From Bacteroidota bacterium (GTDB lineage: Bacteria > Bacteroidota > Bacteroidia > AKYH767-A > OLB10), in contig JAHEYP010000001.1 of NCBI GenBank assembly GCA_023251535.1, positions 293,837 to 357,836 on the forward strand: a stretch of 64,000 bases of DNA, given 5' to 3'. Both the position numbers and the translations under genes were made by a program. Below, piece after piece: positions 1 to 9,400 of this stretch. Positions within the stretch are counted from its first letter, which is position 1; each line of letters starts with the position of its first letter. The notes under the pieces are model-generated. The model searched no databases. It saw nothing but the letters and a program-made list of their open reading frames with translations, and was not told the DNA's origin.

Positions 1-1183
1 TAGAAGGTGATTGTAAAGAGGAAGAAAACGAGTTTGGCCCTGTCCAAGCATATGTTAATGGAGAGGTTCCGGATATGTTACTTGTCAAATTCAATGTAGT
101 ACCACTACACAATGGAGTATTTGAACTAATTGAAGATATGGTAGGTGCTGTACAATTTGTTTTTGGAGCAAAAGCTATACCTTTTATTATACCACTATTT
201 GAAAGAGTATAAAGCACTAAATTATTCGCTGTAGTAATACTAATATTAGAGTTATAGCCTGCAACATCTGTAAGTTTAACTACCTTATTGTTAACAGTAG
301 CTCCTGTTCCGCTTGTTACAAAAATGTCAGAACCTACAGTTTGCTTTTTTGCGCAGATACCAAATCCACCAAAATTTGTTGTATAAGTTGAGTTATCTAC
401 CCAAACACCACTCACTAAAGAGTATTTATGAATTACTCCTACAGTAGCCGAAGTACTCTCAAGAGTATATAAGATATCAAACTGTGAGCCATTTGCACCG
501 GAAGAAACCAAATAAAAATCTTGGAAAGTAGCATTATTTGTAAGGCCAGGCAATCCAGTAATTGTTCCAGGAGAAATAGCATTAACAGTATTAACGCAAA
601 TAGAAGTAGTTGTTGAACTTTGTATTCCTACATAAACAGTTCCTCCAAACGATTTCGCTGCTCTTAAATTAGCTACAGTGATTGCCGCAGTTGAATTATT
701 AGTGTATAAACCTCCCTGATCGGCAATAAACCAATTCGAATTATCTAATGATGTTGCGCCACGTGTTTGGTTTCCGGAAGTGCCTGTGTAACTTGCTGCA
801 ATAGACACTGCGTATGAAGGAGAAATTGCAGCAACTACTCGAGGATTTAGCGTATTTGCATTGGAAGTTGAGTTGGTGTTATTCACTCCCGTAAATTCTA
901 ACAATGAGCCATCATTTGAATTAGCTAAATAACATGTTGAGGTAGCACTTCCTGAAACCCTTATTGCATTTGCACCTGTACCACTAATATTTAGTGAGTT
1001 CACTGGTGTTGTATTTGAAATAGAAGGATTAATTTCAAGTATACTTGCCGTAGTATTTGAAGCACTTGCAGCTGCTACTACAATGGCAAGATTACCCGGA
1101 GTAAAAGATTGGGCAAAGGATTGGGATGTGACACTCAATAAACTACTTAATAATAAAATTAGAAAACTTAGTTTGTTTTTCAT
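1..1183 (-). CDS. Secreted surface protein with Ig-like domain, C-terminal part missing
   Basis: An open frame runs from an ATG at 1183 on the minus strand off the left edge, giving 394 visible codons without a stop. Residues 1-25 form a signal peptide (Lys-rich start, Leu/Ile/Ser core, cleavage after SFAQ). The next 320 or so residues are Ser/Thr/Asn-rich with beta-strand character and could be a beta-propeller; I do not recognise a named family. The last visible residues carry CSGTTLNLTSN, then YAWTGPNSFSS, the hallmark of Ig/PKD-like repeats found in Bacteroidota surface proteins. More repeats and a T9SS sorting domain probably lie beyond the window, but this is inference. It is divergent from the beta-helix gene at 1699. 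Confidence 0.8.
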   Translation of the reverse strand, partial: MKNKLSFLILLLSSLLSVTSQSFAQSFTPGNLAIVVAAASASNTTASILEINPSISNTTPVNSLNISGTGANAIRVSGSATSTCYLANSNDGSLLEFTGVNNTNSTSNANTLNPRVVAAISPSYAVSIAASYTGTSGNQTRGATSLDNSNWFIADQGGLYTNNSTAAITVANLRAAKSFGGTVYVGIQSSTTTSICVNTVNAISPGTITGLPGLTNNATFQDFYLVSSGANGSQFDILYTLESTSATVGVIHKYSLVSGVWVDNSTYTTNFGGFGICAKKQTVGSDIFVTSGTGATVNNKVVKLTDVAGYNSNISITTANNLVLYTLSNSGIIKGIAFAPKTNCTAPTISSISSNTPLCSGTTLNLTSNISGTSPLTYAWTGPNSFSSSLQSPS

Positions 1184-1698
1184 TGAATTAGAATTTTGGT
1201 CCGACAAAGTACCTTCTTTAAATCGCTATTTAAATTACCGTTCATTTAAAGAATCATTAACCTATTTACAGTTTAATGTTATCTAAAACCAAAAAAATCA
1301 TTAACACTCAAGAAAAATCGGAAGGCAAACAATAGGCAAAATATTTTTCATGTTTTTACCGATGGGAATATTTCGCCAACTATACTAGGTTCGTGGCCCA
1401 TAGAAAACCTTTAATAAAATGACCACACAAAATATCAGAAGTATTCGATGCCTTAACATTAATTCACATTTCAAAGCTACATTAACTAATTGTTATTTCA
1501 TTTCGACAGGATAGCTTTTTACTAATCTAAACTACTTACCCCCTAACTTTAATTAGTTTTTCAGCTACGTATTGTGTTTGTTTCATCTTTAAAGATAGGA
1601 CGAAGGTTACATTTACGCATAACATCATTTTTCGCGATAAGTCATTCGATAGTTTTACTTCGATTTCAAACTAAATCGAACATAAAAACTATCATAAA
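1184..1698. other. Intergenic region between divergent secreted-protein genes
   Basis: This 515-bp gap separates two divergently transcribed secreted-protein genes. I see no coding potential with a plausible start and no tRNA. The notable structure is the long inverted repeat at 1648-1693, listed separately. No exact TAnnTTTG promoter element was found for either gene; TACTTTG at about 1209-1215 (minus) is one base short of the consensus. Confidence 0.5.
1648..1693 (+). promoter_or_regulatory. Long inverted repeat directly before the 1699 start codon
   Basis: Outer arms GATAGTTTT (1648-1656) and AAAACTATC (1685-1693) enclose inner arms TTCGATTT (1659-1666) and AAATCGAA (1673-1680) around a 6-base loop. 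The pairing totals 17 bp with one small asymmetric internal loop, and it ends 5 bases before the ATG. In RNA it would cover the ribosome entry region; in DNA it could be an operator. The pairing is seen directly; the regulatory role is inference. Confidence 0.5.
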
Positions 1699-2730
1699 AT
1701 GAAAAAACAATCTCTACTCCTAACCTTCGCGTTACTTGTATTCTCGATAGCCGCAAAAGCCACTGTCATAACAGTATCTAATAGTCCAATTTCAGGCGGA
1801 CAATATACGGATGCGCAAACTGCTATTAACGCTGCATTAGTTGACGATACTATTTATTTACATGGTTCAGGAATTTCTTATGGAAATCTTACTATTACCA
1901 AACGCATAACATTAATAGGCGCAGGATATAATCCAACGGGTACACAGTTCGTACAGCCTACGATAGTTGGATCAGTTTCGTTAGACACCGTAGCATTTAC
2001 TAATCCTGTAAGTGGATTACATATCATCGGAATACAAGCGAACGACTTTTCGACTTACAATCCTATTAACAACGTACATTTTGAAAGATGTGCAGGTACG
2101 TTTAATTATGTGAGAGGGGACGGATGGATTGTTGAGCATTGCATTATTTATTCTTTTTATTGCTTTAGCACACCATTTAGCAGCAGAATACTTCGCAATA
2201 ATATTATCTACGGTAGTGGTGCAATTAGTTTCAACGGAGCAACAAATGGTGCAGGAATGTTGATTGATCATAATATTATTCAAGGCACTATCAGTTACCT
2301 TCAATATGCAGTAATTACAAATAATGTTTTTACTTTTAGTGGAATAGCCAATTCGGCTGGAAACTCTTTTAATACATATAACAACAATATCACTGTAAAC
2401 ACAGTTCCCGATGCGATTCCTCTAACAAATAATTCAGGAAGCGGTAATATCAACAATGCTAATCCAGCAACAATATTTATTGGTAACGTAACTTCAGCAC
2501 AAAGCTATCCGGCGTTACTTAATGTTAACTGGCACCTCACTCCTACTTCACCTGGACATAATGCTGCTACCGATGGAACTGATGTTGGTATTTATGGTGG
2601 AGCTAATCCGATGCTGAATTTAACTGGTGCTTCAACACTTCCACAGATGACAGAGTTGAATATTCAAAACCCAAGCTTACCAGTAAACGGAACATTGAAC
2701 TATCAATTCAAAGCTCGCAAGCAGAATTAA
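1699..2730 (+). CDS. Secreted right-handed beta-helix protein
   Basis: The product has 343 residues with a signal peptide in the first 21 (Lys-Lys start, Leu/Phe/Ala core, AKA cleavage). After it comes a pectate-lyase-like layout: an early YTDAQTAINAALVDDTIYL segment, then ITLIGAGYNPTG, then short Asn-rich rungs (NNVHFERC, LRNNIIYG, IDHNIIQG, ITNNVF) typical of a parallel beta-helix. The tail has DVGIYGGANP and a closing beta segment common at the ends of such proteins. No T9SS sorting domain is visible, so it may be released or work with the next gene, which begins 29 bp downstream and probably shares its mRNA. A substrate cannot be named; catalytic residues of pectate lyases were not recognised. 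Confidence 0.85.
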   Translation: MKKQSLLLTFALLVFSIAAKATVITVSNSPISGGQYTDAQTAINAALVDDTIYLHGSGISYGNLTITKRITLIGAGYNPTGTQFVQPTIVGSVSLDTVAFTNPVSGLHIIGIQANDFSTYNPINNVHFERCAGTFNYVRGDGWIVEHCIIYSFYCFSTPFSSRILRNNIIYGSGAISFNGATNGAGMLIDHNIIQGTISYLQYAVITNNVFTFSGIANSAGNSFNTYNNNITVNTVPDAIPLTNNSGSGNINNANPATIFIGNVTSAQSYPALLNVNWHLTPTSPGHNAATDGTDVGIYGGANPMLNLTGASTLPQMTELNIQNPSLPVNGTLNYQFKARKQN

Positions 2731-2759
2731 TCAATTTCATCTGACAAAAATATGTTCAT

Positions 2760-4028
2760 ATGAAAAAGATCATTCAAAAATGGAGTATTCTGCTGATGAT
2801 ACTTTCAGCATACTCCGGCTACGGACAACAGATAAATCGAGGGGAATATTTTATCGATACTGATCCCGGTGTAGGTAATGGTACTGCCATAACAATTACT
2901 TCTGCCGATTCTGTTGATATTTCGAGCAGCATCAATTTAACGGGAATAAGTCCCGGATTTCATACACTGCACGTACGTGTGCGATACAATAATACAGGCA
3001 TACGCGAATGGAGTTTATTCGAAGGTCGCAGGTTTTATATCAACCCGTCTTCTAACGGTAGTGCATCACCGCAAGTTGTCGCAGCTGAACGTTTCATTGA
3101 TACAGATCCGGGGTTAGGAAACGGGACGCCTATCAATACAGGTGCAGCTGCCGATTCAATTACAAAATCTGCAACATTAAGCACTAACGGATTGGCACCA
3201 GGATTTCATCATTTATTCGTTAGAGTAAAAGATGCTTCAGGCAAATGGAGTTTATATGAGCCTCGCGTTTTTTATATTATTCCTCCTTCTACTGCGAATC
3301 AAGCTCAAATTGCTTCGGCAGAATATTTCTTTGATGTAGATCCGGGCTTGGGCAACGGGACGTCTGTTGCAACAGGAGCAAATGCCGACTCAATTAATAT
3401 TTCTTCAACTGCATCAATAGCGGGATTAACAGAAGGATTTCATCATTTCTTTGTTAGAGTAAAAAGCACTGATGGCATCTGGAGTTTATACGCTGCGCGA
3501 AATTTTTACATCAATGCTTCTGGAACAATTGTAAGCGCTCAGATATCAAATGCTGAATACTTCTATGATACCGATCCGGGAGAAGGCAATGGAACAGCTG
3601 TTACTCCATCTTTCTCTCCTGCAGATTCAGTGAATATTTCCGCCAATACTGTAGTCACAGGATTAACACCCGGATATCATTACATGTTTGTTAGAGCACA
3701 AGACCAAGATGGAAAATGGAGTTTGCCGGTTTCAGATACTTTATGGATCGGTACTGCGGGCATAAACGAATTGGTAGCTAATACTAATGTTAATTTGAGT
3801 CCGAATCCTGTTCAATCATCTTGCATTATTTCATATCATGGAGTTCAACCGAATTCCTATTTAAAATTATGCGACCTTTCAGGAAGAGTTGTTTACAATG
3901 AAAGCCTCCAAGGACAAGAAGGCAAACAATTTATCACATTACCCGAACTAGCCAATGGAGTTTATTATTGGACTACCTACAGCGGATATAAAAATTCTGC
4001 CAAAGGAAAAATAATAGTCGCACATTAA
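2760..4028 (+). CDS. T9SS-secreted protein with four internal repeats
   Basis: The product has 422 residues with a signal peptide (residues 1-22, ending YGQ). Four repeats of about 75-80 residues follow, each opening with a variant of FIDTDPGLGNGT, continuing with PGFHHLFVRVKD and closing with GKWSLYEPRVFYI. They start near residues 28, 109, 187 and 267. Each looks like an Ig-like beta-sandwich; the DxDPGxGNGT loop has acidic residues that could bind calcium (inference). Residues from about 345 are a T9SS sorting domain: SPNPVQSSCIISY, LKLCDLSGRVVY, LANGVYYW, KIIVAH. A good terminator follows at once, so this gene ends a two-gene operon. The repeat does not match a family I can name. Confidence 0.85.
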   Translation: MKKIIQKWSILLMILSAYSGYGQQINRGEYFIDTDPGVGNGTAITITSADSVDISSSINLTGISPGFHTLHVRVRYNNTGIREWSLFEGRRFYINPSSNGSASPQVVAAERFIDTDPGLGNGTPINTGAAADSITKSATLSTNGLAPGFHHLFVRVKDASGKWSLYEPRVFYIIPPSTANQAQIASAEYFFDVDPGLGNGTSVATGANADSINISSTASIAGLTEGFHHFFVRVKSTDGIWSLYAARNFYINASGTIVSAQISNAEYFYDTDPGEGNGTAVTPSFSPADSVNISANTVVTGLTPGYHYMFVRAQDQDGKWSLPVSDTLWIGTAGINELVANTNVNLSPNPVQSSCIISYHGVQPNSYLKLCDLSGRVVYNESLQGQEGKQFITLPELANGVYYWTTYSGYKNSAKGKIIVAH

Positions 4029-4037
4029 TGTTAAGTA

Positions 4038-4070
4038 AAAGCCCCGTTGATTTTTCACGGGGCTTTTTAT
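4038..4070 (+). terminator. Rho-independent terminator after the four-repeat T9SS gene
   Basis: Arms AAAGCCCCGT (4038-4047) and ACGGGGCTTT (4057-4066) enclose a 9-base loop and are followed by TT and more T-rich sequence. The stop codon of the upstream gene is 10 bases before it. Confidence 0.9.
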
Positions 4071-4111
4071 TTAAACGTCAACCAATAATACTTTCAGTCT
4101 TCATCAGCATA

Positions 4112-4639
4112 TTATTGCTTATACCCTATTTTTCTTCTAGGCTTTTCCTCTTGAATAAGTAATTGCTTCACCATAGAAAATACATATTGAATTTCTTTGC
4201 TATGATCACTTAGTTGATTTTCTATTTTTTCGATTTTATAAAGTATATCTTTTTGAGAGGTTAGCATTTCCCTCATCTTAACGAACACATCAATAATTCT
4301 GATACTTACTTGAATTGCCACTTCGCTTCTCAATACATTAGAAAGCATCAATACTCCATGTTCGCTAAAAGCATAAGGAAGATATTTTGAATGAGCTCCT
4401 TGTTTTAAGGTCGCAAATTGCGACCTTAAAACAAGGTATTCCTCTTTGGTCAGTTCAAACATAAAGTGAGAAGGAAACCTGCTGATATTTCTTTTCACTT
4501 GCTCCTTTAAACGTTTCGTTTCCACGCCATACATATCTGCTAAGTCACTATCAAGAATCACCTTAACGCCTCGGACATAGCGAATCTTACGAATAATTAT
4601 TTCTTCAGGTATCATATTCTTCTGTTTTACCCTGCCCAT
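4112..4639 (-). CDS. ORF6N domain-containing protein
   Basis: The product has 175 residues. Residues 9-95 match the ORF6N domain: [20 protein letters not shown], then [16 protein letters not shown], then [17 protein letters not shown]. The family is common on phages and in bacterial chromosomes and is taken to be a DNA-binding, antirepressor-like regulator. The last 60 residues are predicted coiled coil with a Lys/Arg-rich end. The ATG at 4639 overlaps the end of the ATPase gene by 13 bp; a second ATG at 4615 (residue 9) begins exactly at the domain and is also plausible. A 39-bp near-perfect palindrome (4398-4436) lies inside the coding sequence. Its target and role here are unknown. Confidence 0.9.
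   Translation of the reverse strand: MGRVKQKNMIPEEIIIRKIRYVRGVKVILDSDLADMYGVETKRLKEQVKRNISRFPSHFMFELTKEEYLVLRSQFATLKQGAHSKYLPYAFSEHGVLMLSNVLRSEVAIQVSIRIIDVFVKMREMLTSQKDILYKIEKIENQLSDHSKEIQYVFSMVKQLLIQEEKPRRKIGYKQ
4398..4436. repeat. 39-bp palindrome inside the ORF6N gene
   Basis: Two perfect 18-bp arms, CCTTGTTTTAAGGTCGCA (4398-4415) and its exact reverse complement (4419-4436), are separated by only three bases. On the coding strand it specifies the stretch around [11 protein letters not shown], which sits between the two conserved halves of the domain. Confidence 0.9.
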
Positions 4640-6165
4640 CCGTCGCGGTCGAGACTCCTATATAAAATCGCCTCGGCTAAGTGCTCTGTCATTATATCCT
4701 CACTATTTGCTAAATCGGCAATCGTTCTTGCGACCTTTAGAATTCGATCATAAGCCCGAGCTGATAATCCCAAGCGATCCATTGCCGTTTTTAACATCTC
4801 ATTACTTTCATTATTGATCTTGCATACCTTTCGCAGCATCCTCGACGACATCTGAGCGTTGCAATAAACACCTTCCATTCCTTCAAATCGCCTTTCCTGA
4901 ATGATTCTAGCCCCTACAACGCGTTCTCGTATACTACTGCTACTCTCAGAGAGTCGACTTTTAGAAAGCTCGCTAAAAGGCACAGGAATCACTTCTACAT
5001 GCAAGTCGATGCGATCGAGCAATGGCCCTGATAAGCGATTAAGGTATTTCTGAACGACACCTGGAGCGCATACACATTCCTTTTCGGGGTGATTGTAAAA
5101 TCCGCATGGACAAGGATTCATACTCGATACCAACATAAAACTTGCTGGATATTCTACTGAAAACTTCGCGCGCGAGATGGTTACTTTTCTTTCTTCTAAG
5201 GGTTGACGCATCACTTCGAGAACGGTGCGTTTAAACTCCGGAAGTTCATCAAGGAATAATACTCCGTTGTGAGCAAGTGATATTTCCCCCGGCTGCGGAT
5301 TACCTCCACCTCCTACCAATGCAATATCGCTGATGGTATGATGCGGTGATCGAAACGGACGCGTTGTAATTACGCCTCTATGCTTCGCGACTTTTCCGGC
5401 TACCGAATGAATCTTTGTTGTTTCGAGTGATTCCTCTAAAGTGAGGGGCGGTAGAATAGTAGGAAGTCGTTTTGCAAGCATCGTTTTACCTGCTCCTGGA
5501 GGTCCAATTAATATTACATTATGTCCGCCTGCAGCTGCAATTTCTAAAGCGCGTTTAATATTTTCTTGGCCTTTCACATCCGAAAAATCGAATTCGATTT
5601 CTTGCTGATCACGTACAAACTCTTCTCGGATATCCACCACCGTTAGTTGTGTATCATAATGCCCTTCGAAGAAGTTAATTACCTCTTGCAATGTTTTCAT
5701 TCCGTAAACTTCGAGCCCTTGTACTACTGCTGCTTCACGGGCATTCTCTTCAGGCAAAATGATTCCTTTGAATCCGTCGTTTTTCGCTTGCACAGCAATG
5801 GGCAATGCTCCACGAATAGGAAGCAGATGTCCGTCGAGCGACAATTCACCCATAATGATATAATCATCAAAATTAGTTGCCGCAATTTGCTCCGATGCAG
5901 AGAGTATACAAAGAGCAATCGGCAAATCATAAGCCGAACCTTCCTTGCGAATATCGGCGGGAGCCAAGTTGATTACAATACGTTTCCCGGGCCAACGATA
6001 GTTGTTCGTTTTCAAGGCAGCCTCGATCCGCTGCTGACTTTCTTTGATGGCGTTATCGGGCAAACCGACCAAAAAAACTTTTACGCCATTGGTCATGTGC
6101 ACTTCAATTACAATATTGATAGCCGACACTCCATTGAGTGCGCTTCCATAAGCTTTAACAAGCAT
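4627..6165 (-). CDS. comM: YifB/ComM family Mg-chelatase-like AAA ATPase
   Basis: The product has 512 residues, the usual size of ComM, a hexameric ATPase that promotes branch migration of incoming single-stranded DNA during transformation. The N-terminal part is the ChlI-like Lon-fold domain (about 1-170, with [18 protein letters not shown] and [20 protein letters not shown]). Walker [10 protein letters not shown] is at about 219, Walker [12 protein letters not shown] at about 301. The family motifs [10 protein letters not shown] and MNPCPCG follow, and the C-terminal Mg-chelatase helical domain closes it. An exact -7 element lies upstream at 6213-6220. The ORF6N gene overlaps its 3' end. 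Assignment to the family is secure; a role in natural transformation here is inferred from relatives. Confidence 0.95.
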   Translation of the reverse strand: MLVKAYGSALNGVSAINIVIEVHMTNGVKVFLVGLPDNAIKESQQRIEAALKTNNYRWPGKRIVINLAPADIRKEGSAYDLPIALCILSASEQIAATNFDDYIIMGELSLDGHLLPIRGALPIAVQAKNDGFKGIILPEENAREAAVVQGLEVYGMKTLQEVINFFEGHYDTQLTVVDIREEFVRDQQEIEFDFSDVKGQENIKRALEIAAAGGHNVILIGPPGAGKTMLAKRLPTILPPLTLEESLETTKIHSVAGKVAKHRGVITTRPFRSPHHTISDIALVGGGGNPQPGEISLAHNGVLFLDELPEFKRTVLEVMRQPLEERKVTISRAKFSVEYPASFMLVSSMNPCPCGFYNHPEKECVCAPGVVQKYLNRLSGPLLDRIDLHVEVIPVPFSELSKSRLSESSSSIRERVVGARIIQERRFEGMEGVYCNAQMSSRMLRKVCKINNESNEMLKTAMDRLGLSARAYDRILKVARTIADLANSEDIMTEHLAEAILYRSLDRDGWAG

Positions 6166-6212
6166 AATAAAATAATTTTCGAACCGATAAAAAACGAGTT
6201 CATGATGAGGTG

Positions 6213-6220
6213 CAAAAATA
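6213..6220 (-). promoter_or_regulatory. -7 promoter element of comM
   Basis: TATTTTTG on the minus strand is an exact match to the Bacteroidota TAnnTTTG element, 47 bases before the ATG at 6165, predicting a leader of about 40 nt. Confidence 0.55.
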
Positions 6221-6310
6221 AGTTGGGGGAAGGAGAATAGGCGTTTACAAGTACTTAATTTTATAAAGGATGCATGATGTCAAATATCTGCCATCTATCA
6301 TCTACTATCG

Positions 6311-6352
6311 ATCATCAATCATCAATCATCAATCATCAATCATCGATCATCA
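6311..6352. repeat. Six tandem copies of a 7-bp unit
   Basis: The heptamer ATCATCA is repeated six times without gap (one copy ends in G). It lies in the 246-bp gap between the comM promoter and the terminator of the large adhesin gene. Seven is not a multiple of three and no gene covers it, so length changes would not affect a protein. Confidence 0.85.
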
Positions 6353-6357
6353 ATTAA

Positions 6358-6393
6358 AAAAAAATCCCGACCACAAATGTGATCGGGATTTTC
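6358..6393 (-). terminator. Terminator of the large T9SS adhesin gene
   Basis: Arms of 15 bp with one mismatch (AAAATCCCGACCACA, 6361-6375, against 6378-6392) leave a 2-base gap at the tip. On the minus strand a run of T follows. It sits 20 bases past the stop codon at 6412. Confidence 0.85.
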
Positions 6394-6411
6394 TTTTAAT
6401 GATTTTAAAAA

Positions 6412-9400
6412 TTAGTATACAAACTTGCGGCTCACAACATCTTCACTGTTTTTCAGTGTGATAAAGTATAAACCATGAGGCAAGGAGCTATTTAATTTTA
6501 TGCTGTTTTCACCTTTAGTAGCTGCAACGTTGTCTTCTTTGTAAAGTAGTTTCCCAGTTACGTCAGTAATCACTACTGTTACTGGCTCATTGCTGTTGTA
6601 CATAAAGTCTACATTGATATCATTTGAAGCTGAAGCTTCACCATAAACATTTGTAATATCGAATGGAGCACGTGAACCAAACCAAACTGCACGAGGTTCA
6701 GAGTAAGTGTACTCACCATTGAAGTCAGTTTGTTTCAAACGATAGTATTGTAAACCGTAAACAGGATGCTCATCATAAGTTGAATAATTCAACATGATAT
6801 TACTATTATGCATGTATGAGTTCACACGATCAATATAGCTGTAATCTTTAGCATCTAATGAACGCTCAACAGTGAAGTAATCGTTATCAATTTCAGAAGC
6901 AGTAGTCCAATCTAAACGAACTCGTTTTCCTTCAGCTTTCGCTTTAAAGTCTACTAACTCGATAGGAAGTGGAGTATTGTTGTTAGAGATTGTCCATGGA
7001 GTGAAATCACCAATAGGCGCCGCAGGATAGTTATAAGGAACACCTTGAGCAGGAGCCGTTGGCCAATCCCAGCTAGTAATACGAACACTGTCTAGTGCTT
7101 GAGCAGCAACTTGAGTATATGTCTGCACATAGTTCAACGATGTTTGCTGAACATTGTAGTTTGTTGCACCTGCAACAGGAGCACCAGTTACGGTACCTGC
7201 AACAGTAGAGGCACCTAAACTCGTAGGGTTCGCAATTGTAAATGTGGTAGCTGTTACCGCAGTTACAGTAGCACCAACAATATTGTAACCTGCCGGTGTA
7301 ATACCTGTCATTGTTACCGCTTGTCCCACTGCAATTGCATGCGCTACAGATGTGGTATAAGTAATTGTAGTACCATTAGCACTTACACCACCCACTGGAA
7401 TTGTATACACATTTAATGTCGCATTTGCCGAGATTCTCATCCATTGCCATGAACCTGCTCTCCAAGGTTGAGCTCTTCCTTGATTCAAGGCCGACATTGC
7501 TGTTGTACGTTCAGTTGCCGGAACGGCCGTATTAGAGAAACGTAATGTTAAGTCAACAACAGGGTAGTTAACAGCAGGATTTTGAGGACCTGTTTTGCCG
7601 ATCATCCAATAACGATCAACAGTTTGAGTAGCATTACTTGCAGTGCTATTATAAGTATCAATATGAGTTACTGTTGGAGGATCAGGTAATACGTTCGCCG
7701 ACCAGTATTTAGTACCTGCCTTGAATGTTCCTAAGTCACCAGTTTTATGTAAGAACGTAACCGGCAAATATGTAATAGCCGCAGATACAGTATCGATACG
7801 ATTTCCGAAAGGAATCGCTCTTCCAACTGCAGGTGCAGTATAAGCACCAATATTCCAATTTACAACTGAGTTTGGATTTTCACTGATTAAGAATCCTGTA
7901 CCAACTCCTGCAGGCGTACCTGTAGCTTGAACTAATTGTGTTCTCCAGAACGCTGAAGGGCGAGGATCTGTCATAGTAAGTGACTTACCGTTCATGATCA
8001 TTTGTCCTGCAGTTAAGTAGAACGTATCTTGAATTGAAATATCTTGATCTAAGTAAATCGGACGAGCATTAGAAGCAGTAGCTGTTTCAACAGAAGCAAC
8101 ACCTGTTCCTGAAGAAGCACCTGTTTGAGTTCCTGCTATAGTAAACGACACCCCAGCAACAACCGCAGAGATTGTACCTGAAGCATTATAACCTGCCGGT
8201 GTTAAGCCTGTAATTTCAACTAACTGTCCAACGCTGTAAGTATGTCCCGCAGCCGAGTAAGTAATAGAAGTACCATTACCTAACGCTGAAGTTACTGTAG
8301 CATTCGTAGCAGTTACTTTATTCATCGTGAACGTATAGAATGTAGTTGGCTGTGTTCCGCCGATACGATTCGATTTATAAGAATCCATGATGAAGCTACT
8401 TGTTCCTGCAAGGAATGAGTTATTATTAACCCAGCTACCTTGAACTACCACTTTAGGTTTACCATAAGGGCGGCTTAATACAAACGTAGCATTCGGACGG
8501 AACTGAGAAAGAACGTTAATTAACGGTGTTGCCACTGTTCCTCCATTTGCAGTGATGTCACCCGCAACCGGAGCAACGAATGAACAAGCAGCAGGAGCGC
8601 CTGCAGCAGAGGCAACTAAACGACCTAAGATAAGTGTTGAGTTACGACCTGTAGTTTGTGTAACATCGATATAGTCATTATTAGTTGATCCTGTTGTACC
8701 AACGTTTGTATAGCAATATTGTATACAGATGTTATTTACACCATCCCAAGTGATTGGAGAACCTAATGTTAAGGTATTTACACCAAACACGATTGGTTGA
8801 GCAGCATTATTATAAACTGTTGTAAATGCTCCAGCAATAGCTGTAGTATTAGCATATGCAGAGAAAACTGCAGCTGAATTCAGATAACTAATAGAGAAGT
8901 TATTATATGTTCTTGTTGGAGTAACTAAATCGTTATTCTTCACATTTAATTTGATTGCAGTGATTTGATCACCTGCAAGCATACCATAAGTAGCTAACTC
9001 CGCAGCAGTATAAATAATTTGCGTTTGTCCTGCTTTATATGTTTTACCTGGAAGTGGCGTTTGCGTAAAGTTCAATAATGTTCCAGTAGCAACATTGATT
9101 GTTGGAGTATAAGAAGTAGTAAATCTTATTTGTCCATTGTTTGTTACAGTTCCTTTCGCTTTGAAAGAAGCTGCTGATGGATTTGGTGCATCAATTGTTA
9201 AAGTATCGGTTACAGCAATTGAAATGTTTTTACAAGTTGCAAGAATACCACTCTTAATTACAGGATTGTAATATGTTCCTGATGGAGCGGCCAATGTTTT
9301 ATTGATTACAACATCATCATTAATTGTTGGAATCGAAGGACACCAGTTAGCTGGGTTATTCCAATCGTTAGTATTACCTAACCATAATTTATATAAACCT

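Noticed and set aside
5647..6240. Long open frame opposite comM
   Set aside because: It is antisense to a well-supported ATPase gene, codes nothing recognisable and has no promoter or start signal of its own.
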